A stretch of DNA of 64,000 nucleotides from Corylus avellana (taxonomy: Eukaryota; Streptophyta; Magnoliopsida; Fagales; Betulaceae). A program made the translations under genes and the position numbers. Under the pieces are notes generated by a model, which saw nothing but the letters and a program-made list of their open reading frames with translations, had not been told where the DNA came from and did no database searches. Where the stretch lies: the NCBI RefSeq assembly GCF_901000735.1, contig NC_081542.1, positions 39,785,321 to 39,849,320 on the forward strand. The letters are read 5' to 3'. Shown in pieces: positions 33,709 through 44,279 of the stretch. Position 1 is the first letter of the stretch. Each line of letters begins with the position of its first letter.

Positions 33709-34306
33709 TTATTATTATTTTTTTTTATTGTTGTTTTATTATAAACTATTTAAAATGTTGTAAGGATCTTCTTGAATGTTGTTCTTTTTTATGTGTTAAA
33801 TACTTTAAATAATTTTTTTTTTAAAAAAAGAAAGAAATAAAATGATTGACATCACTTTTCATTACATATAAGTACAAAAGAAAGAAAATGTTGATGTTTT
33901 GTTACATAAACCATTACAAAATAATTTTTACTTGTGAAAGCTAACATTAAACATTTTTATATAAAAATGTTATAAAATGGAAAAATAAAAAAATCATTAA
34001 CAACCTTAGGCCTTTATTGAAAAACATATAATGATTTCACGTAAAATGACATATTTGGTGGCATTGATAATGATTTTTTTAGCCTATACTAAAAAAAATC
34101 ATTACATGTCATTTATTGTCATTTTTGCAACTAAAAGCGCTTTTCTAGTTTTGTTACCAAACATTAGTAATATCAAAAAAGCACTTAAGACATGCAGTTA
34201 CCAAACATGTAAACAGCTTTTCAGTAATAGCACTTTTGCCAAAAGCTCACATGCAAAAGCTCTATATCCAAAAGCTCTATTTTCCACTGCAATCCCAAAC
34301 AGGCTC
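33709..34306. mobile_element. 3' non-coding end and right terminus of PIF/Harbinger
   Basis: Repeats of aaaagc and agcactttt type lead to the terminal caatcccaaacaggctc (34290-34306), the PIF-type end (complement of gagcctgtttgggattg). TAA at 34307-34309 fits a 3-bp target duplication inside the LTR (ctattaaaacaagg in the other LTR, about 25392). The same 3' end is present after copy 1 at 30483-31031 up to the gap. Confidence 0.75.
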
Positions 34307-34504
34307 TAAAACAAGGAAATAAGGACGGCTTAACCTAATTAAAATGTGGAATATAACATAAGCAGCTCCGTGTGCGATCGATCGGTGGTAGAAATGCGAT
34401 TGATCGCAGTTCCAGGGACTTGGTGCGCAAATATCTGGAATTGCGCTCAATCGCCGGTACATGTGCGATTGATCGCACTTCCAGGGAACCTGCGATCTGC
34501 ATCA
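34307..34504 (-). repeat. 5' LTR, second part
   Basis: Matches 25394-25591, including the tgcgatNgatcgca near-palindromes (three of them mutated). It ends tgcatca next to ggtac. Confidence 0.9.
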
Positions 34505-35420
34505 GGTACGTACAAAAAGCTTCCTCTTTAATTAAGGCATTCCCTAATTGATTATAGACATTATCTTCTGGAATCCTATCACATTTTTCCCTATTTGATC
34601 ACCAAGGGGTAACTAAGTAGGTTTAGTTTAATATATCACGCACATCTTCAGTCAATTATTGGCTTCTTGGGTTTTTTTTTTTTTTTTTAAGCATCACTAA
34701 AAATAAATTAAAGCAAGAAACAGTGCTAAGAGATAAATCACGTATATGTAAGCTGAGTTGCATGCTCTGTCCGCCCTTAATTGAATCATGGTGTAATTCC
34801 TAGAAGAGCATCAAGGACGTTGGGTGTAGTAGCTTAGTGGGTAGTTATTATCCTTGTTTATGTTAGTGCTACATGGGTATAGTTAGTATTAAGTTTGAAA
34901 AAATATATACGACTCCAAACGTTACCTAGAAGGGGGTTGAATAAGTGTATGCAAATAATAAGCGAAAAATTAAAAATTAAACAATCACAACCAATCATTC
35001 ACTAAAATATGTAAAACAATAAATCAAAGAGACAGATATGTTGGTGATGAAAAGAAAACCTTTTAGACAACTCTCTAAAAATAAAACCTCCACGGGCAGT
35101 CAAGCCCAAGAAATCACTCAATATAGAATAACGAAAAATTACACAATGTCAACACTTACAAAACCTTTGCAACTGACAATCCCGTGTACTAGACAAGCTA
35201 CCCACTTGCCCGCTACCGCAGTAATTCTCCCAGAACCTCTAAAATGTTTCTTCTATGTGATGTCCAGTAAGTTAAGTCTAATCTTGACTGGTTTCTAAGG
35301 GTAAGTTTTACCCAAAGTTTGTAATAGCTAGGTACGTATTATTTCTAAGTCACATTTGCATGTGTGCATGGTCATATATATAAATCTATCTTCACTAGCT
35401 AGCTCGGTTTTGGCCCTATG
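34505..35420. repeat. Unit D sequence with retroelement-like fragment
   Basis: 34505-34790 continues unit B (matches 4318-4480 + 5232-5370 and 62815-63110). 34800-35320 contains ctagaagggggttgaataag and other sequence of LTR-retroelement style with no readable domain. From about 35333 it again matches unit A at 7270. Confidence 0.55.
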
Positions 35421-35427
35421 AGGAGAC

Positions 35428-35686
35428 ACCAGTGGGTGTGTTTGCCAAAGGACTTGAAGAAAAAAAAAAAAAAATCAACTATTCCTCTCAAAATCAACCT
35501 CAACATTTTTATTTTTTACATCACATCAATCAGTTTTTATTACTATTCAAGTAAAAAAATCACTTCAAAACAAATTTTTTTTACTTTTTCATACAAAACA
35601 TTCTTATTTTTTTTTCTCACATCAATCAAATTTACTACAATTTCAATTCACTCCCTTTTTAAGTCATTTGGCGAACACACCCAGGC
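35428..35686. mobile_element. Foldback MITE, hAT-like
   Basis: Inverted ends cagtgggtgtgtttgccaaa and the complement of cagcctgggtgtgttcgcca enclose about 220 bp of A/T-rich DNA. Unit A lacks it (gagacaccctgagtcgatgc at about 7355). The flanks share gagac only, so the target duplication has decayed. Confidence 0.65.
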
Positions 35687-35837
35687 TGGAGACGATCCTT
35701 TTTCTATGTATGATTTTTTACTCCGACAAAGAATTGATCAAATGAGGCTAGGGTATGGCTCTGCTAAGGTTGCCTATATTGGCTTAGGGTCTTTAATTAA
35801 GACCTAATCGAATCTTCTTTTTTTATACTTCCACAAG

Positions 35838-35869
<32 letters not shown>

Positions 35870-35978
35870 GGATTGTACTTTTCACATGCTTAAACTTTTC
35901 TTTTGGTTAAATAATTTTAATCGAAGAAAGAGATGTACTACCTCACTAATTGGATACTGTGAAATTAAATTGCTAACC

Positions 35979-36102
35979 ATATAGGCTTTCAGGATGCGAA
36001 GAAGGATCCTCCTCCGGTCCGTTCCTGTATTATCAGGGGCATATAGGCTTTCACGATGCAGAGAAGGATCCTCCTCCGGTCCGTTCCTGTATTATTAGGG
36101 GC
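35979..36102. repeat. 62-bp tandem duplication
   Basis: Two copies of a 62-bp unit (atataggctttcaggatgcg ... gttcctgtattatcaggggc), four mismatches by eye. Unit A has a single diverged version of the first 20 bases near 7690. Confidence 0.9.
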
Positions 36103-36747
36103 ATTATTGTTAAGAATGTTTTTTTTTTTTTTGACAATAATACTCCTGAATTAACAAGGATTGGACCCCTTCAATCCCCAGTCGGATGGGATGAACTATG
36201 TTTGTCAGAGACTTTCTTTCTTTTCCAATTTATTATTATTTTTTTCTTGACTTTCTTTTAGTATAACTTTGTGTCTCCTTTGTTTGAATCTCTTATCTAT
36301 AGGTTTTAATTTATTTTTTCTTATATATCTTTTAAATTACTCTTTTTTAATTAATAGAACTAAAAGAAACTCTGATAATCATTGTCTCTCGCACTTCATT
36401 ACATTGAAAATTTCTCCATTTATTTAAATAGAGACATTCTTAAATATGTATTAAAAACAATTGAATAAAACCACAAGGCTATTCATTTTCTGTAACTATT
36501 AGAACGTGAAGTAGCATGGATTTTAGTAACATTTGAAATGGACAGAAGTGTAATAGACTTTGAACTTTTGTGCAGTCTTTTTATCATTTAATAATTATCT
36601 TCTAATACGTCCCCGCAAACCCAACGATAGACCACGTACATTGAGGTTTGATATTGAACATCAAAGGGCTGAAAAATGGCTTCTATGGCCTAATTGGAAC
36701 ATCATCTTCTATGACCAGAACTTTGACTTATGTGAATCAGGCTAGCA

Positions 36748-36890
36748 TCGGCTATTATGGCCGGAATATGGACATCGGTGACTTTGGCCGGCAATGACTA
36801 CTATGGCTGTAACTTGGATATCGGCTACTTTGGCCGGCAACGGTTATTGTGGCCGTAACTTGGGCATTGGCTACTTTAGCTGAAAATGTA
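36748..36890. repeat. Minisatellite inside the small LTR element
   Basis: Three degenerate copies of a roughly 47-bp unit containing ggctactttggccggcaa and tatggccggaa/tgtggccgtaac. Confidence 0.75.
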
Positions 36891-37186
36891 ATGATGAGGG
36901 TGCTCCGACAGTGAAACACGTGTTCGATCCGACAATAGCGCCAACTTAAGTCATTCATTCACTCATTAAGTAAGAGTGATGGAGAAGAGAGAAAGAGACA
37001 TCCGTTAAGATTGGATTTGGGTAACATGTAATGAAGATAAACCAATGGCTAATATGTGGGGTCGACGGGTTTGAACACTACACCACAAAACTGAGTAAAA
37101 AAAAAAAAAAACGGTAGTGTTTTTGGAGAACTTCGCCAAGGCACTACCCGTGTGGGTTTTGGCTCACATGGGCGATGCTATCACTA

Positions 37187-37285
37187 AAGAGAAAAACCAC
37201 AGGATCGAATGGCTCTAGCCTATTGCTCTGATACAAAGAGAAAAACCACAGGATCGAATGGCTCTAATCTATAGCTCTGATACCA
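37187..37285. repeat. 49-bp tandem duplication at primer-site end
   Basis: Two copies of agagaaaaaccacaggatcg...gctctgatacaa/cc, duplicating the primer-binding site region of the small LTR element. Confidence 0.85.
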
Positions 37286-37512
37286 TAATAGAACTCAAAC
37301 AAACTCTGATTATCATTGTCTCTCACACTGCATTATATTAGAGAGTTCTTCATTCATTTAAATAGAGACATTCTTACATGTGTATTAAAAACAATTAAAT
37401 AAAACCACATTAATTGAGGCTATATTGTAGTAACATTTGAAATGGACAAAAATGTAATAGACTTTAAACTTTTATGTAATTTTCTTATCCTTTAATAATT
37501 ATGTTCTAATAC

Positions 37513-38219
37513 TAATAGTGAACTGCAGCAACCAACAATTGAGCCCTAGACTCACCTAAAAGTTTATTATTTATTATTTAAGAGTTGCCACCCCGAAAGA
37601 AAAGAAAAGCAAAGTAGTACCCCTTCCCCTAAGAACCGAAAAAAAGTGCATGCATGCCCCTACTTCACTGCTTCTGGTCCTTTTGTCCCTTGACAGATGG
37701 TATATATATATATATTTTTTTTTTGTTCTCAATTTCATAGTTTTGCACAGTTTCCATTAACAAGCAATATCACTTTACTACAAATATTTTATATCTTTCT
37801 TGAAAAACAAAAATTTAGGTATGTAATCAAATGAATTTTTACATTGAATTGTTTTAAAATTTTCTATCAAGTATTAAAATTATCTTAGTAAACTTTTATA
37901 TTTATATTTATATTTCTCTTTTAAATTATTTTTTATGAATATTTATATTTTTTTTTACATATTTTACTTATATGAAGTATATATATTTTAATTATTGGAA
38001 GAGCTTTTTTAGCAATGAATATTACTAAAAATCAATTACGTAATCGAATGGGAGGAGTGGGGTTGAATTATTGTTTGGTTGCATATATATAGAATGATAT
38101 ATTCAAGACCATCAGTAATATTGAAGAAATTATGCAACGATCTCAACATATAAAAACTAAGCAAGGACAACTGAATAATTAATGCTAGGCAGGAAAAAAA
38201 ATAATAAATTACAAGTTAC
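37513..38219. other. Unit D, non-coding
   Basis: Continues the segment that unit A enters at 7862-7928. AT-rich, poly-T tracts, no gene recognised. Confidence 0.5.
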
Positions 38220-38522
38220 GTTAATTTATATGTTTGAAACAATAATTAAATTTTGTTGAAATTATTTATTTAGTTCGTTAGTTATATTTTTTAATATTTT
38301 TAATCAATTCTTGTCCAGTTGTTTCTTTTATTCTTGCTTCCTGTCAACAAAACTTTTAACTCTGCTATTGACACAAAGTAAATACTAATTCCATATAATA
38401 TATGAGCGTATGTATGAGGAAATATGAATGGTGAAGTCAATAGAGATTCTTACATCATTTAGAATATGCCATAAACACATTCTTTTATGCTTCCCCATTA
38501 CATAAAATAAGAGTCTAAGTAT
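38220..38522 (-). repeat. Inverted copy of 63690-64000
   Basis: Reverse complement of the right end of the window (gaattgattaaaaatgtt, gacttcaccattcac, gcataaaagaatgtgtttat), showing an inversion between units C and D. Confidence 0.8.
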
Positions 38523-38631
38523 TTGACTCTAAGGGATAGCTCAATTGACTAGGTTCATCTTGCTGCTTCATATAACTAATTCAAATCCCCTTTCTCCTCT
38601 CCATCCCTTTGCAAAAAAAAAAAAAAAAAAC
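38523..38631 (+). mobile_element. tRNA-derived SINE
   Basis: Contains an A-box-like tagctcaattg (38537), a B-box-like aattcaaatcc (38578), a pyrimidine-rich stretch and an 18-A tail. Flanking duplication tctaagtatt is perfect (38513-38522 and 38632-38642 region). About 109 bp. Confidence 0.85.
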
Positions 38632-38680
38632 TTCTAAGTATTCTTCTTTGTTCCCTTCAATGCCAAGACCATTTTGAACA
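38632..38680 (-). pseudogene. CLE subfamily II fragment (unit D)
   Basis: On the minus strand gttcaaaatggtcttggcat continuing to aacaaagaag encodes FKMVLALKGTKKN, matching FHMVSVFKGTNKN of the intact gene at 22900-22945. Both sides are lost: upstream it joins sequence shared with 11745; downstream, right before the CLE dodecapeptide would start, it joins the inverted segment and then the SINE. Only about 13 codons remain. Confidence 0.65.
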
Positions 38681-38709
38681 ATTGAAGATAGGCAACAAAG
38701 CCCGATGGG

Positions 38710-38882
38710 CCGGAGAAAGATTCTCTCAATTTCACTTGAAATGGAATTGGTCCATTTAGTGTATTTAGGGGGGCATAGTTGTCAAAACAAATTTTTTTGA
38801 AAACTAAATAGATAACTATGCCCCTCTAAATACACTAAATGGACCCTCTCCATTTCAAGCGAAATGGAGAGGATCCATCTCC
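38710..38882. mobile_element. Foldback MITE with empty site in unit A
   Basis: Arms containing ggtccatttagtgtatttag and its complement in ctaaatacactaaatggacc. Unit A is uninterrupted at about 11768 (agagcccaaccttgcacct). cccgat appears on both sides. Confidence 0.75.
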
Positions 38883-39216
38883 CGATCGACCTTGCACCTA
38901 GCGGGCTGAGGTTCAATATGCATGTGTTTTCTTGGACCGTGGATGATATTCGGAATACCGGTTGAAGAATAAGCTGGTCAACCCAAGTTCAGCCCATACG
39001 CGCCAATACCCTGTTTCTCCTCTTGACGGTCTTTATGGGCTTGGCCCTGTGATATTCATCTTTCCCATTCAACCATTAAAAATGTGACCAAAATGTATAA
39101 AAAAATAAAATGTGACCAAAAAAAAAAAGCCCCTACTATGCGGTCAATCATTAAAAGTGGTGTTTTGCAGCATCCATCTTATTTTAACAAAATAAAATAA
39201 AAACACCAGATAACAC

Positions 39217-39420
39217 ACTACCGTAAAAAAAAAAAAAAAAAAAAAAAACCGTTTTAGTGACAGTTTGGATTGTGTCGGTTTAAGAAACCGACACCAAATT
39301 AAAAATTGTGTCGGTTGAACAGTAACCAACACTAATAATAGTGTCAGTTTACTGTTCAACCGACACCATTTTTAATTTAGTGTCGGTTAACTATTCAACC
39401 GACATCAATTTCAAAGTTTG
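39217..39420 (+). mobile_element. CACTA-like terminus with gtgtcggtt subterminal repeats
   Basis: cactaccgta followed by poly-A, then five copies of gtgtcggtt/aaccgacac in both orientations, the usual dense subterminal repeat of CACTA ends. The partner end is uncertain (43780-44081 has different repeats). Confidence 0.5.
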
Positions 39421-39599
39421 AATTTTGAATACAGATTCAACCCACCTTTCTAATTTAATCTTTTTTTGGGTTTAAAAGTTTAACACACTATCAACCCATT
39501 TAACCTCTTTTTTTTTTTTTTCTTTTTTTTTGTCTTCTTTTATTTTTCTAACTAGCTAGATCTACTGATCACCTTTTTTTTTTTTTTTTTTACCTGCAT

Positions 39600-39893
39600 T
39601 TTTCTATAGGCAGCCGTTCATTTGGTGGTTCCTCAACATTTTCCTCAAGCCAAAGCAATCAAGAGGACACCGGATGTTTGTGAATCTAAGCCCATTCTAG
39701 AAGTGAAGTTTTATGCTACCTCCTTAGAATCCATGGTTGATTTTGTGTGTGCCATTTTTGGATTGCATTGCAAGCCGCAAGAGCCAATATCACACGAAGA
39801 AGAAGCCCAGCAAAGAGATCGATGCCCACATCAACAGAGAGAGATCTAGAAAAGAGAGGGAGAAGAAGGAGAAAAGAAGAAGAAGCCCAACGT
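39600..39893 (+). other. Unrecognised short frame and GA-rich repeat
   Basis: A frame of 75 codons at 39622-39849 (MVVPQHFPQAKAIKRTPDV) has no family I know; a tatag acceptor-like site precedes it. It leads into a GA-rich block (agagatcgatgcc ... agagagggagaa) that recurs at 40596-40680 on the other side of the hAT element. Confidence 0.25.
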
Positions 39894-40455
39894 CAGGGCC
39901 GGCTAGACCACTAGGCGAGCGAGGTGCTCGCCTAGGCCCCCAACATATTAAGGCCAAAAAAAAAAAAATTAAGGCCCAAAATAAAATTTTAATAAGGCCC
40001 AAAATAAAATTGTCATCAAAATTTAAGGGCTTTAACCATAAAAAAATAAGTGATTTAAAAGGGTCAATTTCTTAAGGCCACAATTTAATTAATAAGGCAA
40101 GAACAATTCAGGAAAAAAAAAAAAAAAGCAACTGCCACAAGGCCTAGACTCCATAGACTATAGAGTGATAATGATGGCAAGAACAATTCGGAAAAAATAA
40201 AATAAATAAAATAAAATCTGACAAAGCCACCCACAAATTTCGCGGCCACAAGGCCTAGACTTCATAGAGTGATTATGTTGGTTGTCAGTTGAGATTTGAG
40301 GGATTGTCAGTTAAGATTAACAATGTCACAAGAGAGATTAAATGAATTAACCATATTATCAATTGAAAAAGAGATGTTAAAAAACCTTGAATATAAAAGC
40401 GTAATCAGTAATTTTGTATCCCAATAAGCGAGAAGAATGATTTTTAAATAAAAAT

Positions 40456-40486
<31 letters not shown>

Positions 40487-40586
40487 TATTTATTTATTTA
40501 TTTATTTTACTTACAAAAAAATAATAATAATAAGGCTCCATTTCAAAGTTTCACCTAAGGCCCCAAAATAAATTGAGCCAGCCCTG
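39894..40586. mobile_element. hAT-type non-autonomous element, 693 bp
   Basis: Termini cagggccggct and agccagccctg (imperfect inverted repeat), perfect 8-bp duplication cccaacgt at 39886-39893 and 40587-40594. Interior has poly-A, (ATA)n near 40460 and aaggcc motifs; no ORF. Confidence 0.92.
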
Positions 40587-40819
40587 CCCAACGTACAGAG
40601 AGATCGATGCCGGTGTCAACAGAGAGAGATCGAGAAAAGAGAGGGAGAACGAGGAGAAAAGAAGAAGAAGAAGAAGAAGAAGGAGATCTGGATTTGATCG
40701 ACATTAAAATGAAAATAAAAATAAAAATAAAAATGAAATGTAATAAATGAAAAAATAAATAAATAAATAAGTGGAAATTCTGGTTTCTCTAGGGATAGTC
40801 TTGATAACTATTACCCAGG

Positions 40820-43450
40820 AATTGAAGATTTATAATTTATTCATTTGCCGTTTAGTTGCACCGTTCAGTTCATTTTTCAAATCAAGAATTTCTTTTTTGA
40901 TATTACCAATCTCATGCTACAAATCTGAGATAGTAATCTCTTTGGATTTTTGTTTAGAAAATCTTTCCAAAGTTTCATCAAGAAAGATTTTTGTATTGTT
41001 ATGTTTATTAGCATTTTTCATCATCGTATTTTTTATTTTTTTAAGGTAATCTTCTTTTAACTCAGGATTTTCAATTTTTGAAATTAGAGTGATTAGCAAA
41101 TTTTCCTATTCTTCAGTTTTGGTGAGAAAGTTACAAGTTACATTTTTGCATCAAGAATCGTTATAACCGATTTTGAAATCATTGTCAGAAAATTCACTGG
41201 CAGAATGGTAATCGGAGTCGTTTGAAGTTAGAAAATCATAGTCTGACGAATCCGAAGAACTAACTATTTGGAGGATTCAAAAAAAGGTTTTATTTTTCAT
41301 TGTCATCAATTTTCAAAGCATTAATTTCTTTTTTTAATTTTTTGGGTGGTTCTAGACATTTGTCAGCAAAATGTCCTAATTTTACACAATTAAAACATTT
41401 TCCTTTGGAGAAATATTTATCAAATTTGAAAGTATTCTTTTTGGGTTTGTTAGCTGTTGAAAATTTTTTAACAGGTTTATTAAATTTTCTTTTCTTGTAA
41501 CTATTGTAATATGGAGCAGGTTTTTTCTTGAAAATTATATCGGGTTTCCTTCTATTTCTCCGAAAGGGAGCCATAGGAAGTAGCCCAAATTGTTCGCAGA
41601 AATTACCTATTTCATATTTAGCTTTTTTAGTATTTTTTAACTGTTGGCTTATCATTTTTTGGTCAATGCACATTTTTATGCCAAGTTTTTTAACAGTAGA
41701 AAACAAATCACCATAAGTTAAGTTTTCATATTCGATTAATCCAGTGTTAGAGTTAATGAGTTCATCTTTAACTTTGTGAGCAAATAATGAAGGTAATCCG
41801 TCAATAAATTTTTCTTTCCAATAAGGCTTCTGACTATCAAATCTAACATAACACGAGAAAGAAAAACATCTTGATACCATCTATAATCAAACATAGTAGG
41901 ACAACGAAGATTATTCAAGAAATTAGAGATGCGGGAAGTAATGTTAGATGGTGTTCCAATGAAATGCTTAATGATAGTGTAGATTAATGTGTTAACGCTA
42001 TCAGGTTCCCCAGTGCCACGTTGTTCATCAAATATTGGCAAACCATCTTCATCTTTTTTGACAGTTTTCCTAATTGTTTCTCGAGATTCTTCAGTGAGGT
42101 GTTTGTCCCACCAATTTCGAAGAGTTCTAGAGAAACCAGTCGAAAGCAAATCAACAATTTCTGATTGTTTTAAATTGTGATTAGTAACATAAGCATTAAC
42201 AATCATATACATGTGATTCATTTTATTTAAAACTTCTTGTTCAGATAAGCCATCAATGTTCCACTCATAAAGTTTATCTGCTGAAACAGAATACTGAGAT
42301 TGAAAAAATCTTTCTTCAAACTATAAATCAAGACGAGTGGGTTTTGAATACCAGTTTTTTGTGAGATTGACGGGCTTGGTCTTGTCAAAAATTCTTTGGA
42401 GTCTTTGCTCCGGATCATTTCTTTCAAAAATTTTCTCAATCATTCTAATGTTGAAATCGGAAGGATATTGAGAATATTTGGAATTTTCAGAATCAGAAGT
42501 TTCATCAATTTTTTGAATAACACAAGCTTTTCCAGAGGAGGTGGCTTTACTGGTTTTTAATTCTGACAGCATTTTGTCAATTTTTTCAACATTTTTTTGG
42601 TTAGTGGTTTTCAGCCCAAGATTTTTCCTTTCTTTAGGTAGAGAAATGATTGGTTTGTCAGTTTTTAATCCTGAAAAATTGGGAGTGTCGATTTTATCTT
42701 CAATATGATCAAATTGTTGACCAATGATATGAAGGGATTGATTGACAAAATCGTTTTGCTTAATGGTTTTTCTAGTTTCATCGTGAGCAGGATCCAAAAT
42801 TTTAAAAGGAGAAGCTTTAACAGTAGTATCAGTCCCGTAAGTACGGACTAATAAATTTTCAAGAGGTGGATGAGAAGCTTTAACAGTGGTTTTATTTTCT
42901 TTAACAAAAGATTTTTTAACTACATTTAGAACATTGTTGTTAGGGTAATTGTTTTGAAGAAAATCAAAAAACAAAATATGTTTTTGGTTTCCAATCATTT
43001 TTTCAGTCCAACAGATTTTGATAACAGATATTTTTCAGAGAAATTATAACGGTAAGCATGCCTTAATGGTTGATTTTCTTTTGAAGAAAAATCTTTTTCT
43101 AAAGCATGCCAATCAATTTAGGACAAGAAATCTTTAATAAGAGCATGAAGAACATTTAATTGGTGGGGAGGAGGAAGAGGTGCGTTAAAATCTGGGGCAG
43201 AAGGAGAAAGAGATCCCCCATCATCATCAACTTAAGTGGGAGGAGGTGTTTGCTTAGTAGTGTAAAAAGCAAACGAAACTTGAGAATCATCAGAAATACC
43301 TTTTAATTTTAAATCAGAATGAGCAAAAAATTTGTCAACATCTTGATCTCTTCGTCAGAGTCCTTCTGTGGTGGTTGAACCACCAAAATAATTTCTCCGT
43401 TCATTGATCAATAATGGTCTTTCAATTTTGTTAGAACGGTTTAAATCAGA
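40820..43450 (-). pseudogene. Endogenous caulimovirid-like coat-protein region (relic)
   Basis: Minus-strand frames run from about 43450 to 40820 with a few stops and shifts (frames 42321-42998, 41736-42221, 41290-41880, 40917-41099). In order: a hydrophilic, lysine-rich region; a capsid/Gag-like core (RNWWDKHL, NNLRCPTMFDYRWYQDVF, PYWKEKFIDGLPSLFAHKV); a lysine-rich stretch; a zinc knuckle CFNCVKLGHFADKC (CX2CX4HX4C, about 41385); an acidic then coiled-coil-like tail. The order resembles the coat-protein part of petuvirus/florendovirus-like Caulimoviridae integrated in plant genomes. Protease and RT are absent. A divergent retrotransposon Gag is the alternative. The copy is broken and incomplete. 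Confidence 0.6.
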
Positions 43451-43779
43451 AAAACTAATTCACATTTTAAAAAACCCAAACCCAAAAAATCCAAAAAATC
43501 AAAAACTCAAATAAAAAAATCAACCTAAAAAATCAAAAACCCAAACATCAAACCCAACAAATCTTCAAAAACCCAAAAAATCTTCTTATCTTCTCTTCTT
43601 CTTCTTCTTCTTCTCTTCTCCTTTTCTTTTTCTTCTTCCCTCTAGAGGGAGCTGGCTGTGCAGAGAGGAGAGGGAGATTGAGAGAGGAGAGAGAGAGTGT
43701 GGGGAAATAAAAGAAAAGGGAAAGAATAAATAATAAGAGGGAAAGAAGAGGGAAAAAGTTGAATATCCCGCTCATTTAT

Positions 43780-44081
43780 TAGTGGCGTGCCAACATTTAA
43801 CACGTCAGTAATTATTGACGTGTTAAAATTTCATACGTCAATAAAATATATAATTTTTAAAGTTTTAAAATCCTAACAAATTTATTGATGTGGCAATGTC
43901 TAACACGTCAGAATTTATTGACGTGTGGATATTGCCACGTCACTAATTACTGACCTGCAAACTTTACCACGTCAGAAAAATATTTACTAACGTGCCATTT
44001 TTTGCCACGTCATTAATTAGTGACATGGCAAAAAATCGTGTATGGTAACTATGTCAGAAATTGATTTTTTTTTTTGTAGTG
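43780..44081 (-). mobile_element. CACTA-like terminus with ACGTCA/TGACGT palindromes
   Basis: Ends ttttttgtagtg at 44081 (complement cactacaaaaaa). The 280 bp before it carry about ten acgtca/tgacgt motifs, several as palindromes such as cacgtcattaattagtgaca. Dense subterminal repeats of this kind mark CACTA ends. Confidence 0.6.
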
Positions 44082-44279
44082 TAGGATTTTTTTATTCCGT
44101 TGGATATCTCGGATTCCAAAAGATCCTATTCATCTTGTGGTTGGTCGTTTACTGTAAAATAATATAGTGCCTCATGCACGCTAAACTAAGTTTTCGGGGT
44201 ATATCTATCTCGGATCCAGGAAGATAATGTACCTGCCTAGCTAGCTACAATAAACAATCATCGTTTGCAATGTTTTAGT

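Larger units (their letters stand above)
25066..34504 (-). mobile_element. Gag-only LTR retrotransposon with nested insertions
   Basis: LTRs start tgatgcagcgtgac and end tgcatca. The 5-bp duplication ggtac is perfect at 25061-25065 and 34505-34509. The element reads on the minus strand: a primer site ggtatcagagctc at 26634-26646, one gag-like frame, and a polypurine tract (acaaggggagaa) next to the 3' LTR at 25592-25603. Internal length is only about 1.06 kb, so it is non-autonomous. The 5' LTR is split by about 7.3 kb of PIF/Harbinger DNA (26951-34306). Flanks join unit B to unit D. Confidence 0.88.
36350..37512 (-). mobile_element. Small LTR element with non-canonical ends
   Basis: Direct repeats 36350-36610 and 37287-37512 (taatagaact ... 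aaactctgat ... gttctaata) flank a 0.68-kb interior. A primer-like gctctgatacca sits next to the right repeat (about 37275), so it reads on the minus strand. The termini are TA-type rather than TG/CA. Unit A shows the empty site near 7862 (tcttttctaatagtgcagc). No coding domain. Confidence 0.7.

Noticed and set aside
43548..43775. Lys/Glu-rich minus-strand frame
   Set aside because: Low-complexity GA/CT tract; no conserved motif.
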